NCBI GenBank assembly: GCA_002413745.1
Contig: DHXP01000073.1
Coordinates: 70,572-134,571, forward strand
Length of the DNA stretch: 64,000 nucleotides
DNA from: Flavobacterium sp. UBA5153
GTDB lineage: Bacteria; Bacteroidota; Bacteroidia; Flavobacteriales; Flavobacteriaceae
Direction of reading: 5' to 3'
The notes beneath the pieces are model-generated. The model ran no database searches and was not told the origin of the DNA. It was given only the letters and a program-made list of their open reading frames with translations. The position numbers and the translations under genes are program-made. Shown here piece by piece: positions 54,199 through 63,272 of this stretch; the first letter of the stretch is position 1; each line of letters opens with the position of its first letter.

Positions 54199-55257
54199 CT
54201 ATTTTACTTTCACTTTTACCGGAGCATCATTTTTCAAACTCATTACGCCGCTTGTTATAAGTGTATCACCCGCTTTTAAACCAGAAAGCACTAAAATAGA
54301 AGCATCAGTTCTTGTTGCCGTTTCCACCATTACTTCTTTGGCCTTTCCGTTATTTGAAATGAAAACTTTTTTACCGTTCTGAACAGGAATTATGGCTTCC
54401 GATGGAACCACGATGGCATCCTTAATGATGTCCAAAGGCAATTCTACGTTGGCAAAAGTACCAGGCAATAATTTTCCGTCCTTATTTTCGGCAATGGCGC
54501 GGACTTGTAATGTTCTTGTGGAAATTTCCACTTCGGGTTCAATGGCATATATTTTGGCAACAAACTCTTCATTTGAACCGGCTACCGTAAAACTTAAATT
54601 GGAATTGACTCTAACTTGGTTGGCATATTTTTCAGGAATGGAAAAGGTGATTTTCAATTTGCCGATGTTGACTAATTTGGCCACTAAAACGGCTGGAGTG
54701 ATATAAGCCCCAGGCGAAATGGAACGCAATCCAATTTTTCCGGAAAATGGCGCTTTGACAGAAGTTTTAGCAATTTGGGCTTTGATTAACTGGCTTTGAG
54801 CTTGAGCCGATTTTAAATCTGCTCTTGCCACATCGTATTCTTCCTCACTAATGGCTTCTTTTTGTAGCAGCAATTTGGCTCTTCTTTCGTTTTCCGATGC
54901 CAAATTTTCTTTGGTAGTGGCTTGTCCCAGTTGCGCTCTCAATTCCAAATCGTTTACCTTAAAAAGCAATTGTCCTTTGCTTACATTGCTTCCTTCGTTG
55001 AAATAAATCCCTTCGACAATTCCGGAAACCTCGCTGCGGATTTCCACTTGCTCATTGGCTTCGATAGAACCCGAAAGGGAGAGATTATTGTCGAAAGTTT
55101 GAGGTTGAACGACAATCCCGGCTACGTTTGTCGTTTTGTTTTTTCCTCCTTTGTCTTTAGAATCATCATTTTTATTTTTGTTGGAAGTAATTCGGTAAGC
55201 AATAAAAGCACCAAATCCGACTATTAGTAAGGTATAAATAATATGTTTTAGTTTCAT
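54199..55257 (-). CDS. RND efflux periplasmic adaptor (membrane fusion protein)
   Basis: A 352-residue protein with one N-terminal membrane anchor (about 5-25) followed by a Lys/Asp-rich linker. The lipoyl halves (NNLSLSGSIEANEQVEIRSE and KAPFSGKIGLRSISPGAY), the helical hairpin between them and the beta-barrel domain are in the normal order. It couples the RND pump to the TolC channel. As first gene of the operon it sets expression; a weak TAAATTTG box lies at 55399-55406. Confidence 0.95.
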   Translation of the reverse strand: MKLKHIIYTLLIVGFGAFIAYRITSNKNKNDDSKDKGGKNKTTNVAGIVVQPQTFDNNLSLSGSIEANEQVEIRSEVSGIVEGIYFNEGSNVSKGQLLFKVNDLELRAQLGQATTKENLASENERRAKLLLQKEAISEEEYDVARADLKSAQAQSQLIKAQIAKTSVKAPFSGKIGLRSISPGAYITPAVLVAKLVNIGKLKITFSIPEKYANQVRVNSNLSFTVAGSNEEFVAKIYAIEPEVEISTRTLQVRAIAENKDGKLLPGTFANVELPLDIIKDAIVVPSEAIIPVQNGKKVFISNNGKAKEVMVETATRTDASILVLSGLKAGDTLITSGVMSLKNDAPVKVKVK

Positions 55258-55601
55258 ATGTAGCTATTTATTGTTTTTTATTGGTCATATGTAATTCGCA
55301 TATATCTTTATCAATGTTTAAACTTAATTTCCGTTATGCTCATTTCATAATTTATTAAAAAAGTGAGATTAGACTTCACCTATTTGGGTTAAAAAAGACA
55401 AATTTAGGTTTTAGAATTTGGAATAAAGGGAGTTTTTGGAATTATTTAACAACTTATAAGTACGAATTTTAATATTTTTAAAAACGGACTCTTTTATGAC
55501 TATAAAAAAAGGAAATGGTTTAAATCCAATTTTTAAAAATCAGTTTTTATCTGTGTTTTTATAAAGAAAATCAGAGTCATGAGCTTACTATTTCATATAC
55601 T
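55258..55601. other. Non-coding gap upstream of the efflux operon
   Basis: A 344-bp AT-rich gap between the efflux operon start and the end of recG. It contains a possible minus-strand -7 box (TAAATTTG, 55399-55406), about 140 nt from the adaptor ATG. No ORF, hairpin or repeat of note was seen. Confidence 0.5.
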
Positions 55602-57710
55602 TTAACTAATGTAATTCCAAATGTTTTTCTTTTTCGTCAATTCGATATAAGTTGCTCTCAAAATAGCATTTTCCGCCTTTTGCATTGGCGCATCGTCCTT
55701 CAAAATTTTCATTGCATAATTTCGTGCCAATATCAAAATATCCCTGTCCCGAACAATATCGGCAATCTGTAGATTGAGCACGCCACTTTGCTGTGTTCCC
55801 ATTAAATCCCCTGGACCACGAAGCTTGAGGTCAACTTCGGCAATTTCGAAACCATCATTTGTGCCTACCATTGTTTCCATTCGGGTTTTACTGTCGGAAC
55901 TCAATTTGTGGCTCGTCATCAGGATGCAATAACTTTGCTCGGCACCACGACCCACGCGACCTCGAAGCTGGTGCAATTGCGATAATCCAAAACGTTCCGC
56001 ACTTTCTATAATCATCACGCTGGCATTCGGGATATTAACACCCACTTCAATCACGGTTGTGGCCACCATAATATTGGTTTTGCCTTCAGAAAAGCGCTTC
56101 ATTTCGGCATCTTTATCGGCTGGTTTCATCTTTCCGTGAAGAATGGAAATGGAATAATCTGGCAATGGAAAATCTCTGGAAACACTTTCGTAACCGTCCA
56201 TTAAATCCTTGAAATCCATTTTTTCTGATTCCTGAATCAGCGGATAAACGATATAAATTTGTCTGCCAATGGCAATTTCATCACGAATAAATTTCCAGAC
56301 TTTCAACCGATTGCTGTCGAAACGATGCACAGTTTGAATGGGTTTTCTCCCCGGTGGCAATTCATCAATCACCGAAATATCTAAATCGCCATACAAGCTC
56401 ATTGCCAAAGTCCGCGGAATAGGAGTGGCGGTCATCACCAAAATGTGTGGCGGAATTTCGTTTTTCTTCCAAAGTTTCGAGCGTTGTTCCACTCCAAAAC
56501 GATGTTGCTCGTCAATCACGGCCAAGCCCAAATTCTGGAATTTTACCTTGTCTTCCAACAAAGCGTGCGTGCCAATCAGAATGTGCAAAGTCCCGTTTTC
56601 GAGTTCTTCGTGAATGATTTTTCGAGCGGCAGTTTTGGTTGAACCCGTGAGTAATTTTATATTGATATTCAAATCATTGGCTAATTGTGTTAAGCCATTA
56701 AAATGTTGGTTGGCCAAGATTTCTGTTGGTGCCATCAGGCAGGATTGAAAACCGTTATCCAAGGCAATTAACATGCTCATCAACGCCACAATTGTTTTTC
56801 CGGAACCTACGTCACCTTGCAGCAATCGGTTCATTTGGGCGTTGCTTCCCATATCGATTCGGATTTCCTTGATCACTCTTTTTTGGGCGTTGGTCAGTTC
56901 GAAAGGCAGGTGATTTTGGTAAAAATCATTGAAATAATCGCCCACTTTGGTAAACGGATGCCCTTTTATTTTATGTTTCCGAATCAGGTTTTTCGTGATT
57001 AATTGCAATTGGATATAGAACAATTCCTCAAATTTCAATCGGAATTGGGCTTTCGCCAAAGCCTCGGCGCTTATGGGAAAATGTATGTTGAATAAGGCGG
57101 CATTTTTGGGAATCAGTTTTAATTCATTGGTCAAATAATCAGGCAAGGTTTCAGAAAATTGGGCTTGTGTTTCCTGAAACAATTGTTGCATCATTTTGTT
57201 AATCACCCGATTCGAAATTCCTCGATTTGCCAAGGTTTCCGTCGAAGGATAAACGGGCTGCATCGCCGAGCGCAGGCTTTGTTCGTGTTCCGTCATCAAC
57301 TCAATTTCAGGATGCGCCATATTGAAAGTGTTCCCGAAGGAAGTGCATTTCCCAAAAATGACACACATTTCATTGAGCTTCAAACTTTCGCGAATCCATT
57401 TGTGACCTTGAAACCAAACGAGTTCCATTTGCCCCGTATCATCCACAAAAGTGGCGACCAATCGTTTCTGATTTTTGCCAAATTCAACGGTCTTAATGTT
57501 GATGATTTTGCCGATGATTTGAACTTCGGCAATATTGTTTTGCAACTCATTGATCTTATAATAACGTGTTCTGTCAATGTACCGATTCGGAAAAAAATTG
57601 AGCAAATGGCCATACTTATGAATTCCCAATTCCTTGCGAAGCAAAGCGCCACGGTTAGGACCGACGCCTTTGAGATATTCGATGGGAGTTTCGAGGAGGT
57701 TATTGGACAT
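55602..57710 (-). CDS. recG: ATP-dependent DNA helicase RecG
   Basis: A 702-residue branch-migration helicase of normal length that remodels stalled replication forks and Holliday junctions. The N-terminal wedge/OB domain (about 1-190) begins EYLKGVGPNRGALLRKELGI. Walker A is GDVGSGKT (299-306), the DExH motif is DEQH (400-403), followed by MTATPIPRTLAMSLYGD and the C-terminal VIEVGVNIPNASVMIIE and RGRVGRG. Start MSNNLLETPIEYLKG is typical. It is transcribed alone, away from a gap with an inverted repeat. Confidence 0.97.
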   Translation of the reverse strand: MSNNLLETPIEYLKGVGPNRGALLRKELGIHKYGHLLNFFPNRYIDRTRYYKINELQNNIAEVQIIGKIINIKTVEFGKNQKRLVATFVDDTGQMELVWFQGHKWIRESLKLNEMCVIFGKCTSFGNTFNMAHPEIELMTEHEQSLRSAMQPVYPSTETLANRGISNRVINKMMQQLFQETQAQFSETLPDYLTNELKLIPKNAALFNIHFPISAEALAKAQFRLKFEELFYIQLQLITKNLIRKHKIKGHPFTKVGDYFNDFYQNHLPFELTNAQKRVIKEIRIDMGSNAQMNRLLQGDVGSGKTIVALMSMLIALDNGFQSCLMAPTEILANQHFNGLTQLANDLNINIKLLTGSTKTAARKIIHEELENGTLHILIGTHALLEDKVKFQNLGLAVIDEQHRFGVEQRSKLWKKNEIPPHILVMTATPIPRTLAMSLYGDLDISVIDELPPGRKPIQTVHRFDSNRLKVWKFIRDEIAIGRQIYIVYPLIQESEKMDFKDLMDGYESVSRDFPLPDYSISILHGKMKPADKDAEMKRFSEGKTNIMVATTVIEVGVNIPNASVMIIESAERFGLSQLHQLRGRVGRGAEQSYCILMTSHKLSSDSKTRMETMVGTNDGFEIAEVDLKLRGPGDLMGTQQSGVLNLQIADIVRDRDILILARNYAMKILKDDAPMQKAENAILRATYIELTKKKNIWNYIS

Positions 57711-58103
57711 TTACTATTTTAGAGTTTAGATTGCTGATTTTAGATTTTTTAGAAAAGAGAACAAAGAAAATAGATTATAGAAGGTTAGATTTTTAGAATC
57801 TATTCTCTTTGTTCGATATTCTTTTTTCTTTTAAAAGCGAAGATAGCTTTTTGTTTGGAAATTTGGAAATAAGATAAATTGAAAAGGAAGTTATAAAATT
57901 GGTATTTTTGAGGAATTAAATATTCTAAAAAATGACAACTCATCTCGCACTTCTTCGTGGCATAATATAAATGTGTTTTGATTTTAAATAACTTATATTT
58001 AGTGTTTTACAAGTTGTTTAAATTTAAGAAAAAATAAAACTTTAACATTATTCATTTCTTCTGAAGAAAATTTCTATATTTAATTCGAATATTTAAAAAA
58101 AAA
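57711..58103. other. Intergenic region with inverted repeat and direct-repeat copy
   Basis: A 393-bp gap. An 18-bp inverted repeat with one mismatch (57759-57776 and 57797-57814, core aacaaaga/tctttgtt) lies just upstream of recG. At 57953-57971 is cttcgtggcataatataaa, which recurs at 58800-58818 on the far side of the next gene. Nothing else is evident. Confidence 0.55.
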
Positions 58104-58736
58104 ATGGAAGATTACAGCAATATTTTAGTTGTTTTTGTTATTGGCTTAGTACCAACTTTGCTAACATTATATTTAAATGAACGAGTGAAAGGTAGTGTTA
58201 GAAATTCCTTTGATGAAAAACTTGAACAACTTAAAAAAGAACACTCGAAAGAAATATCTCAGTTTCAAGCAGAGCTTAGTTATTTAAAATCCAAAGAGAA
58301 TTTTAAGTTTACCAAGCTTCACGAAAAGCGATTCGAAGTTTTACAAAAAACTTTTGAATATTTGAATAATAATTTAAATGTACTAGCTACGCATATTTCA
58401 CCATTTAAATTCACGCCAGATGGTCAAAATTTTGACGAAAATGAGCGACAAGCAAGTAAACAATATCGTGATGCGCACAATGAGTTTTTGAAGTATTTTA
58501 AATTTAATTCGATTTACTTTGATGAAGAAACTGAAAGCTTACTAAATAGCTTCTTTCAGGAATCTGGTGATATATTTAATGCTTATGACCAAAGACAAAT
58601 TATGAAGTCAATGGGTGATAGTCTAGATAAAGAAGGTTTGCTTAATTCTGCTATGGCATACAAGAAAATTCCAGAAATAATTCATCCGTTAAAAAAAGAA
58701 ATAGAAATTAAGTTTCGAAAACTTTTAGGGGAATAA
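58104..58736 (+). CDS. N-terminally anchored coiled-coil protein, unknown
   Basis: A 210-residue protein. Residues about 6-24 form one membrane helix (ILVVFVIGLVPTLLTLYL). A coiled coil follows (about 35-75, EKLEQLKKEHSKEISQFQAEL), then an all-helical C-terminal domain. The layout recalls membrane-anchored helical proteins in bacterial accessory DNA. I do not recognise a named family. It is flanked by two copies of a 19-bp direct repeat, so it may be a cassette-like insert. Confidence 0.7.
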   Translation: MEDYSNILVVFVIGLVPTLLTLYLNERVKGSVRNSFDEKLEQLKKEHSKEISQFQAELSYLKSKENFKFTKLHEKRFEVLQKTFEYLNNNLNVLATHISPFKFTPDGQNFDENERQASKQYRDAHNEFLKYFKFNSIYFDEETESLLNSFFQESGDIFNAYDQRQIMKSMGDSLDKEGLLNSAMAYKKIPEIIHPLKKEIEIKFRKLLGE

Positions 58737-58799
58737 TTCATAGTATATGAAAATTATTGTAAATATAAATTATAAAAATATATGATTCACCTTTGCTTG

Positions 58800-58818
58800 C
58801 TTCGTGGTATAATCTAAA
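58800..58818. repeat. Second copy of the 19-bp direct repeat
   Basis: cttcgtggtataatctaaa differs at two positions from 57953-57971. The copies are 847 bp apart and bracket the 210-aa gene in the same orientation. Confidence 0.6.
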
Positions 58819-58945
58819 CAAGTAATGATAATTTTATACATATAATATGTTTACAATTAATGATTTACGAAGTTTTAGTAATTTTAAATAATGTCTAAAT
58901 ATGCTAAAAAAAGACACCATTGTACAAATATATTAATGATTCAAT

Positions 58946-59221
58946 TTAGTTTAAATCTACATCATTTATCAACATTAGAAATTCTGGGGTTAATTCACTT
59001 GTTCTTGAATAACTTGAAGAAACAACCTTAGTATAAATATAACCAACTTCAACCAAATTGGATATTGCTTCAAGTATTTTTTTTCTCGTTGTTCCGAGTT
59101 CTTTAGCTATATCTCCAGCTCTTAGATTGAATAAAAGAATAGAAGGAAAATCTAGCATAAGCATTAGTACTAATTTTTCTGTACTTCCAATAGTTTTAAG
59201 TTTTAATAGTTTTGTATTCAT
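58946..59221 (-). CDS. Winged-helix DNA-binding protein
   Basis: A 91-residue protein. The middle (LRAGDIAKELGTTRKKILEAISNLVEVGYIYTK) is a winged-helix with a clear helix-turn-helix, preceded by a helix that may dimerise (STEKLVLMLMLDFPSILLF). It lies downstream of the polymerase-like gene on the same strand and could be a replication-control or transcription factor. It is not a recognisable named family. Confidence 0.7.
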   Translation of the reverse strand: MNTKLLKLKTIGSTEKLVLMLMLDFPSILLFNLRAGDIAKELGTTRKKILEAISNLVEVGYIYTKVVSSSYSRTSELTPEFLMLINDVDLN

Positions 59222-59232
59222 TTTATATTTTT

Positions 59233-59325
59233 TTAATCTCGTAATTTTACGTAGTAACCATTTTCATTTTGATAGTCAATTTGTATGTTGGAATAATTTT
59301 TAATTTTTTCAGTAATATCCCTCAT
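59233..59325 (-). CDS. Possible 30-aa ORF in the operon gap
   Basis: ATG at 59325 to TAA at 59233. The peptide begins MRDITEKIKNYSNIQIDYQN and ends GYYVKLRD, an ordinary soluble-protein composition. It fits the gap with 10 bp after the polymerase-like gene and 11 bp before the winged-helix gene, the spacing expected inside an operon. The frame also stays open upstream into the 3' end of the polymerase gene, where TTG or GTG starts could extend it. It is too short to identify. Confidence 0.4.
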   Translation of the reverse strand: MRDITEKIKNYSNIQIDYQNENGYYVKLRD

Positions 59326-59335
59326 AAATTTCAGT

Positions 59336-60790
59336 TCATATTTGTACGGATTTATAATTCTCAATTTTGATATTGGGAACCGCACCAATTTTTTTCTCTA
59401 GTATTGAAGACATAATTTCTAAAGTTTTTTGTTGATGCTCAATTGGAACTAACAAGCCATCGTGCATTGTATATGGAATAATATCTTCTTTTACCAATTC
59501 TTTACAAATTTTATCTATAAAAACTTCACTTTCAATGATTTGCAATGATATTGCAAATTGCTCGTATTCACCCTTTTTAATTGATTTCATAACTGATGAA
59601 ATAAATGGATATTCTTCAGCAAACTTATTTTTTAACCCAGTTAACTGATTATTTTTAGAATACGCTAGTAACATCCAAACCTTTTTTGCTAAATCTCTAG
59701 CAACCGAAAATGAAACTGTTTCTGGTGTCCCATATTTTATGTCAAAAACCCTTATTAATTCCTCATACCAAACCCCTAAAGTTGTAGCTTTTAAATACCT
59801 ATCCAATTCTTTCATAACTTCTACACTTGCATCTTTTCGATATTTACTAAGTGTAATATTAAAAAGTACTGGTTGAGAATTAGAAAGGTCTAAGTAGGAC
59901 ATATTTTCATAACCTTTTATATATGGTCTTAGGTCGCTTGCCATGTTAGTAAGATTTGTATCTAATCGCTTATTGGTAGGGTTTCTTTTGAAGCGAAGTG
60001 TTTTGTTATTCCTACCATTATGAATACCATTGATTGATGCAATTCTCGATGAATAACGCTTAAATGCAGAAACTTCTTCATCTTTATTTATTGCAGAGTC
60101 AATCTCATTTTGATACCTTGTTGAAGCATGGCTTAATGCACCTTCATAATCAATTTCAAGATTGTTTCGGAAGTGGCTCCCCATCTTCTTTATATGATTA
60201 GGAGCATTATTTATGTATTTTGAATCAGCTTCATAATCTTTAGTTAGAAACTTTTTATTGGTTCTGGTTATTGGTACTTTTATATTATACCATAAATCAT
60301 ACATCCTACTTTTTTGATTGTTCTCTATCCCTTTAATATCAATACATTCAAGGGTTATTTGTATGCTATCTCTTAAACAATAGGTATCTATTACATCCTT
60401 CAATACATCTCCATTTCTATTTAATAATAAAGAAGTAATATTAATATATGTATCATTACTTTGAAGATAATAATATGTTGTTCTACCTTTAAAATAATAA
60501 TCATGCCAAATAACATTATTGATAATTAACCAATGAATATAGGATTTATAATCATTACCATATTTCAATTGAAGGTATCTGGAATCCATTGGTATGCAAT
60601 GAAAAAGATAGTCTTCTAAATCTCTATTCTGATTTGATTTTGATAAAATATCATTGATAACTGATAATCCAACGATGATTTCAGATTCTTTGCTATCTTG
60701 TAATGGTGATAAGTGGGCTGATATGAAAAGGAAATCAACCATTTCTTTAGGTAATAGGAAGCTCCTAAACTTTTTATATTTGATACTCAT
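59336..60790 (-). CDS. Compact family-A polymerase-like protein
   Basis: A 484-residue protein of no named family that I know. Residues 1-130 are helical. The C-terminal half carries polymerase A-like motifs: a pre-motif KRLDTNLTNMASDLR (274-288), motif A YLDLSNSQP (299-307) with D301, motif B R365-x3-K369-x3-M373-x3-Y377 in the spacing of DNA polymerase I (R754, K758, F762, Y766), and motif C MHDGLLVP (442-449) with H443-D444. A helix with SLQIIESEVFIDKI precedes motif C as in Pol I. The A-to-C distance is about 143 residues, shorter than in Pol I. No exonuclease domain is visible. It could replicate a mobile element. Function and polymerase activity are not proven. Confidence 0.65.
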   Translation of the reverse strand: MSIKYKKFRSFLLPKEMVDFLFISAHLSPLQDSKESEIIVGLSVINDILSKSNQNRDLEDYLFHCIPMDSRYLQLKYGNDYKSYIHWLIINNVIWHDYYFKGRTTYYYLQSNDTYINITSLLLNRNGDVLKDVIDTYCLRDSIQITLECIDIKGIENNQKSRMYDLWYNIKVPITRTNKKFLTKDYEADSKYINNAPNHIKKMGSHFRNNLEIDYEGALSHASTRYQNEIDSAINKDEEVSAFKRYSSRIASINGIHNGRNNKTLRFKRNPTNKRLDTNLTNMASDLRPYIKGYENMSYLDLSNSQPVLFNITLSKYRKDASVEVMKELDRYLKATTLGVWYEELIRVFDIKYGTPETVSFSVARDLAKKVWMLLAYSKNNQLTGLKNKFAEEYPFISSVMKSIKKGEYEQFAISLQIIESEVFIDKICKELVKEDIIPYTMHDGLLVPIEHQQKTLEIMSSILEKKIGAVPNIKIENYKSVQI

Positions 60791-60833
60791 AATAATACAT
60801 TCTCTCTTTTGTTATAGTATCTCTCAATTTTAT

Positions 60834-60876
60834 GCTGGGGAGAGAACCAAGTGTTGCAAACCACTTGGAACCCAGC
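60834..60876. repeat. Bipartite hairpin upstream of polymerase-like gene
   Basis: Outer stem gctggg (60834-60839) with cccagc (60871-60876); inner stem ccaagtg (60847-60853) with cacttgg (60862-60868), separated by asymmetric internal loops of 7 and 2 nt. It lies 43 bp before the start codon on the minus strand and may be an mRNA regulatory element or a replication-related site. Confidence 0.65.
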
Positions 60877-61550
60877 TGTATGATATTAAATCCTACATTT
60901 ATAAATATAGGCATTTTATAAAATATGTCAAGTAAATTGTAAAAATAAATTCTGTACTACCCCCTATGGTAGTCCGTCCCTCGTTAGCCGCCTTTCCAGG
61001 ACTGCCGTAAGTGCTAATATATAGGGCTATAATTGTCTATTTGGAATTCTGAAAATTTTTTGTTCTAGTTTTTTTTGTTCTAGTTTTTTAGACTGCTTTT
61101 TCAAAAAATTATTTTTTTCAAAAATTCTACAAAAAATAGTTCCTTCAGATAATGGTTGAGAATATTTTGGTAATAATGCACACGTTCACACTATACAGAT
61201 TCACACGTTCCAGCTATAAGGGTTTATTGAAAAAACCCCGTTTTTGATGCTAAAATCAAGGATAACTATGGATAGGCTCGTAAACGTTTATATTATATTA
61301 ATTTCATTTAAAAATTCGGGTGAATTTCTATAATCGATATAGACAAAACAACAACTTTTTAGAAAAAACTTCACCATTTTACGGTTTCCTACACTGAAGT
61401 GATTCATTTTAAATGTACGTTTGACTCCTAATGGTTTTTTTGGAAATATTTTAATTCAATACATCCAAAAAAAACATCAACTTTTATCCATAATATTTTT
61501 ATTACATTTATAGTCTAATTTATCATATACTAATAATCAGAAATACATAA
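60877..61550. other. Long non-coding stretch before hsdM
   Basis: With the hairpin above it this forms a 760-bp gap. It includes a hairpin actacc/ggtagt (60956-60961, 60968-60973), a GC-richer patch at about 60956-61020, ttttttgttctagtttttt written twice near 61058-61090, cacacgttc at 61179-61187 and 61202-61210, and a weak gggttt/aaaccc hairpin at 61220-61238. No ORF over 35 codons is convincing. It must contain the hsdM promoter. Confidence 0.55.
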
Positions 61551-63269
61551 ATGAAGAACGTTAAAGAATCAGCCAATTTTATTTGGTCAATTGCAGACCT
61601 ATTAAGAGGGGATTACAAACAAAGTGACTATGGCAAAGTAATACTGCCATTAACCGTTTTACGAAGATTAGATTGTGTTCTGGAAAGCTCTAAAGTTGCT
61701 GTACTCAGTAAGTTTGAGCAAATGAAAACGATGAGTATTGAAAACCTTGACCCAATACTCAATAAAACAGCTGGTTTTAATTTTCATAATAAAAGTCTTT
61801 TCGATTTTAATAAACTGATTGCCGACCCTAACAATATTGCTTCCAACCTTCGAAACTATATCAATGGATTCTCGGAAGATGCCAGAGAAATAATTGAACA
61901 ATTTGAATTTGAGAACCAAATCACCAAGATGGATGACAATAACTTGTTGTTTATGGTGGTGAAACGTTTCCAAGAAATCGACTTGCATCCAGACCGTATC
62001 TCAAGTATGGAAATGGGATATATGTTTGAAGAATTGATTCGCAAATTTGCCGAGATTTCAAATGAAACCGCTGGGGAACATTTTACACCAAGAGAGGTTA
62101 TCAAACTGATGGTGAACATCCTGTTTTTGAATGATAGAGAAATCCTAACCAAAAAAGGAATCACCAAAACCATTTATGATTGTTGCGCTGGCACAGGAGG
62201 AATGTTATCCGTTGCAGAAGAATACTTGAATGAGCTGAATCCTGATGCACGTTTGGAAGTTTTTGGACAGGAACTCAATCCAGAATCCTATGCCATTTGC
62301 AAATCGGATTTAATGATTAAAGGACAAAACGCTTCCAATATCAAAAAGGGGAATAGCATATCGGATGACAAATTAGAGAATGAAAAATTTGATTATTTAA
62401 TTACCAATCCGCCATTTGGTGTGAAATGGGAAAAGTTTGCCAAGAAGGTAAAAGAAGAACACGACCAATTGGGACACGGTGGACGGTTTGGAGCTGGATT
62501 GCCTAGTGTTGGTGATGGTTCTTTCTTGTTCCTGATGCACTTGATGTCCAAGATGAAACCAGAAGGTTCACGTTTGGCTTTGGTTTTTAATGGTTCACCA
62601 TTGTTTTCTGGTTCACCCAGCAAGACTAAAAATGAAAGTAGTATAAGACAATGGATTATAGAAAATGACCTATTAGAAGCTGTAATTGCGTTGCCAAATC
62701 AATTGTTTTACAATACTGGTATTAGCACTTATGTTTGGGTGATTTCCAACAAAAAACCAGCGGAACGCAAAGGAAAAGTTCAATTGATTAATGCCATTGA
62801 TTTCTCCAAGAAAATGAGCAAATCGTTGGGAAACAAACGAAACGAAATAAGCAACAAACAAATTGCTGAAATTACCAAGATTTACGGAGATTTCAAACCC
62901 AACGAATATTCCAAGATATTTGACAACAAGGAATTTGGTTATGCCAAAGTAACGGTGGAGCGACCAGAACGCAATGCGAAGGGTCAAGTGGTTGCTGATA
63001 AAAAAGGAAATCCAAAAGCGGATAGTTCACTTAGAGATACCGAAAATATTCCTTTGACAATGGATATGAAAGATTATATGAAACGTGAAGTATTGACTCA
63101 CGTTCCAGATGCTTGGATAGATGAAACCAAAACCAATATTGGTTACGAAATAAATTTTACCAAGTATTTTTATCAATACAAACCACTACGTTCTTTGGAT
63201 GAAATCCGTAAAGACATTATGGCTATTGAACAAGAAACGGATGGTTTACTAAAAGAGGTTATCGGATAA
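61551..63269 (+). CDS. hsdM: Type I restriction-modification N6-adenine methyltransferase subunit
   Basis: A 572-residue protein of normal length. The HsdM N-terminal helical domain spans about 8-150. The N6-methyltransferase domain has GEHFTPREVIKLM, motif I DCCAGTGGM (210-218), motif IV NPPF (286-289) and FNGSPLFSG. It methylates adenine in the DNA sequence chosen by HsdS. The hsdS gene starts 3 bp after the stop, as in type I operons. hsdR is not in the window and should lie beyond 64,000. Confidence 0.96.
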   Translation: MKNVKESANFIWSIADLLRGDYKQSDYGKVILPLTVLRRLDCVLESSKVAVLSKFEQMKTMSIENLDPILNKTAGFNFHNKSLFDFNKLIADPNNIASNLRNYINGFSEDAREIIEQFEFENQITKMDDNNLLFMVVKRFQEIDLHPDRISSMEMGYMFEELIRKFAEISNETAGEHFTPREVIKLMVNILFLNDREILTKKGITKTIYDCCAGTGGMLSVAEEYLNELNPDARLEVFGQELNPESYAICKSDLMIKGQNASNIKKGNSISDDKLENEKFDYLITNPPFGVKWEKFAKKVKEEHDQLGHGGRFGAGLPSVGDGSFLFLMHLMSKMKPEGSRLALVFNGSPLFSGSPSKTKNESSIRQWIIENDLLEAVIALPNQLFYNTGISTYVWVISNKKPAERKGKVQLINAIDFSKKMSKSLGNKRNEISNKQIAEITKIYGDFKPNEYSKIFDNKEFGYAKVTVERPERNAKGQVVADKKGNPKADSSLRDTENIPLTMDMKDYMKREVLTHVPDAWIDETKTNIGYEINFTKYFYQYKPLRSLDEIRKDIMAIEQETDGLLKEVIG

Positions 63270-63272
63270 ATT

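Noticed and set aside
60654-60935. Plus-strand frame of 93 codons opposite the polymerase-like gene start
   Set aside because: It overlaps a better-supported minus-strand gene and the hairpin, and has poor composition.
61152-61250. Short plus-strand frame of about 32 codons before hsdM
   Set aside because: It spans direct repeats and a hairpin, lacks a promoter box and has no protein-like character.
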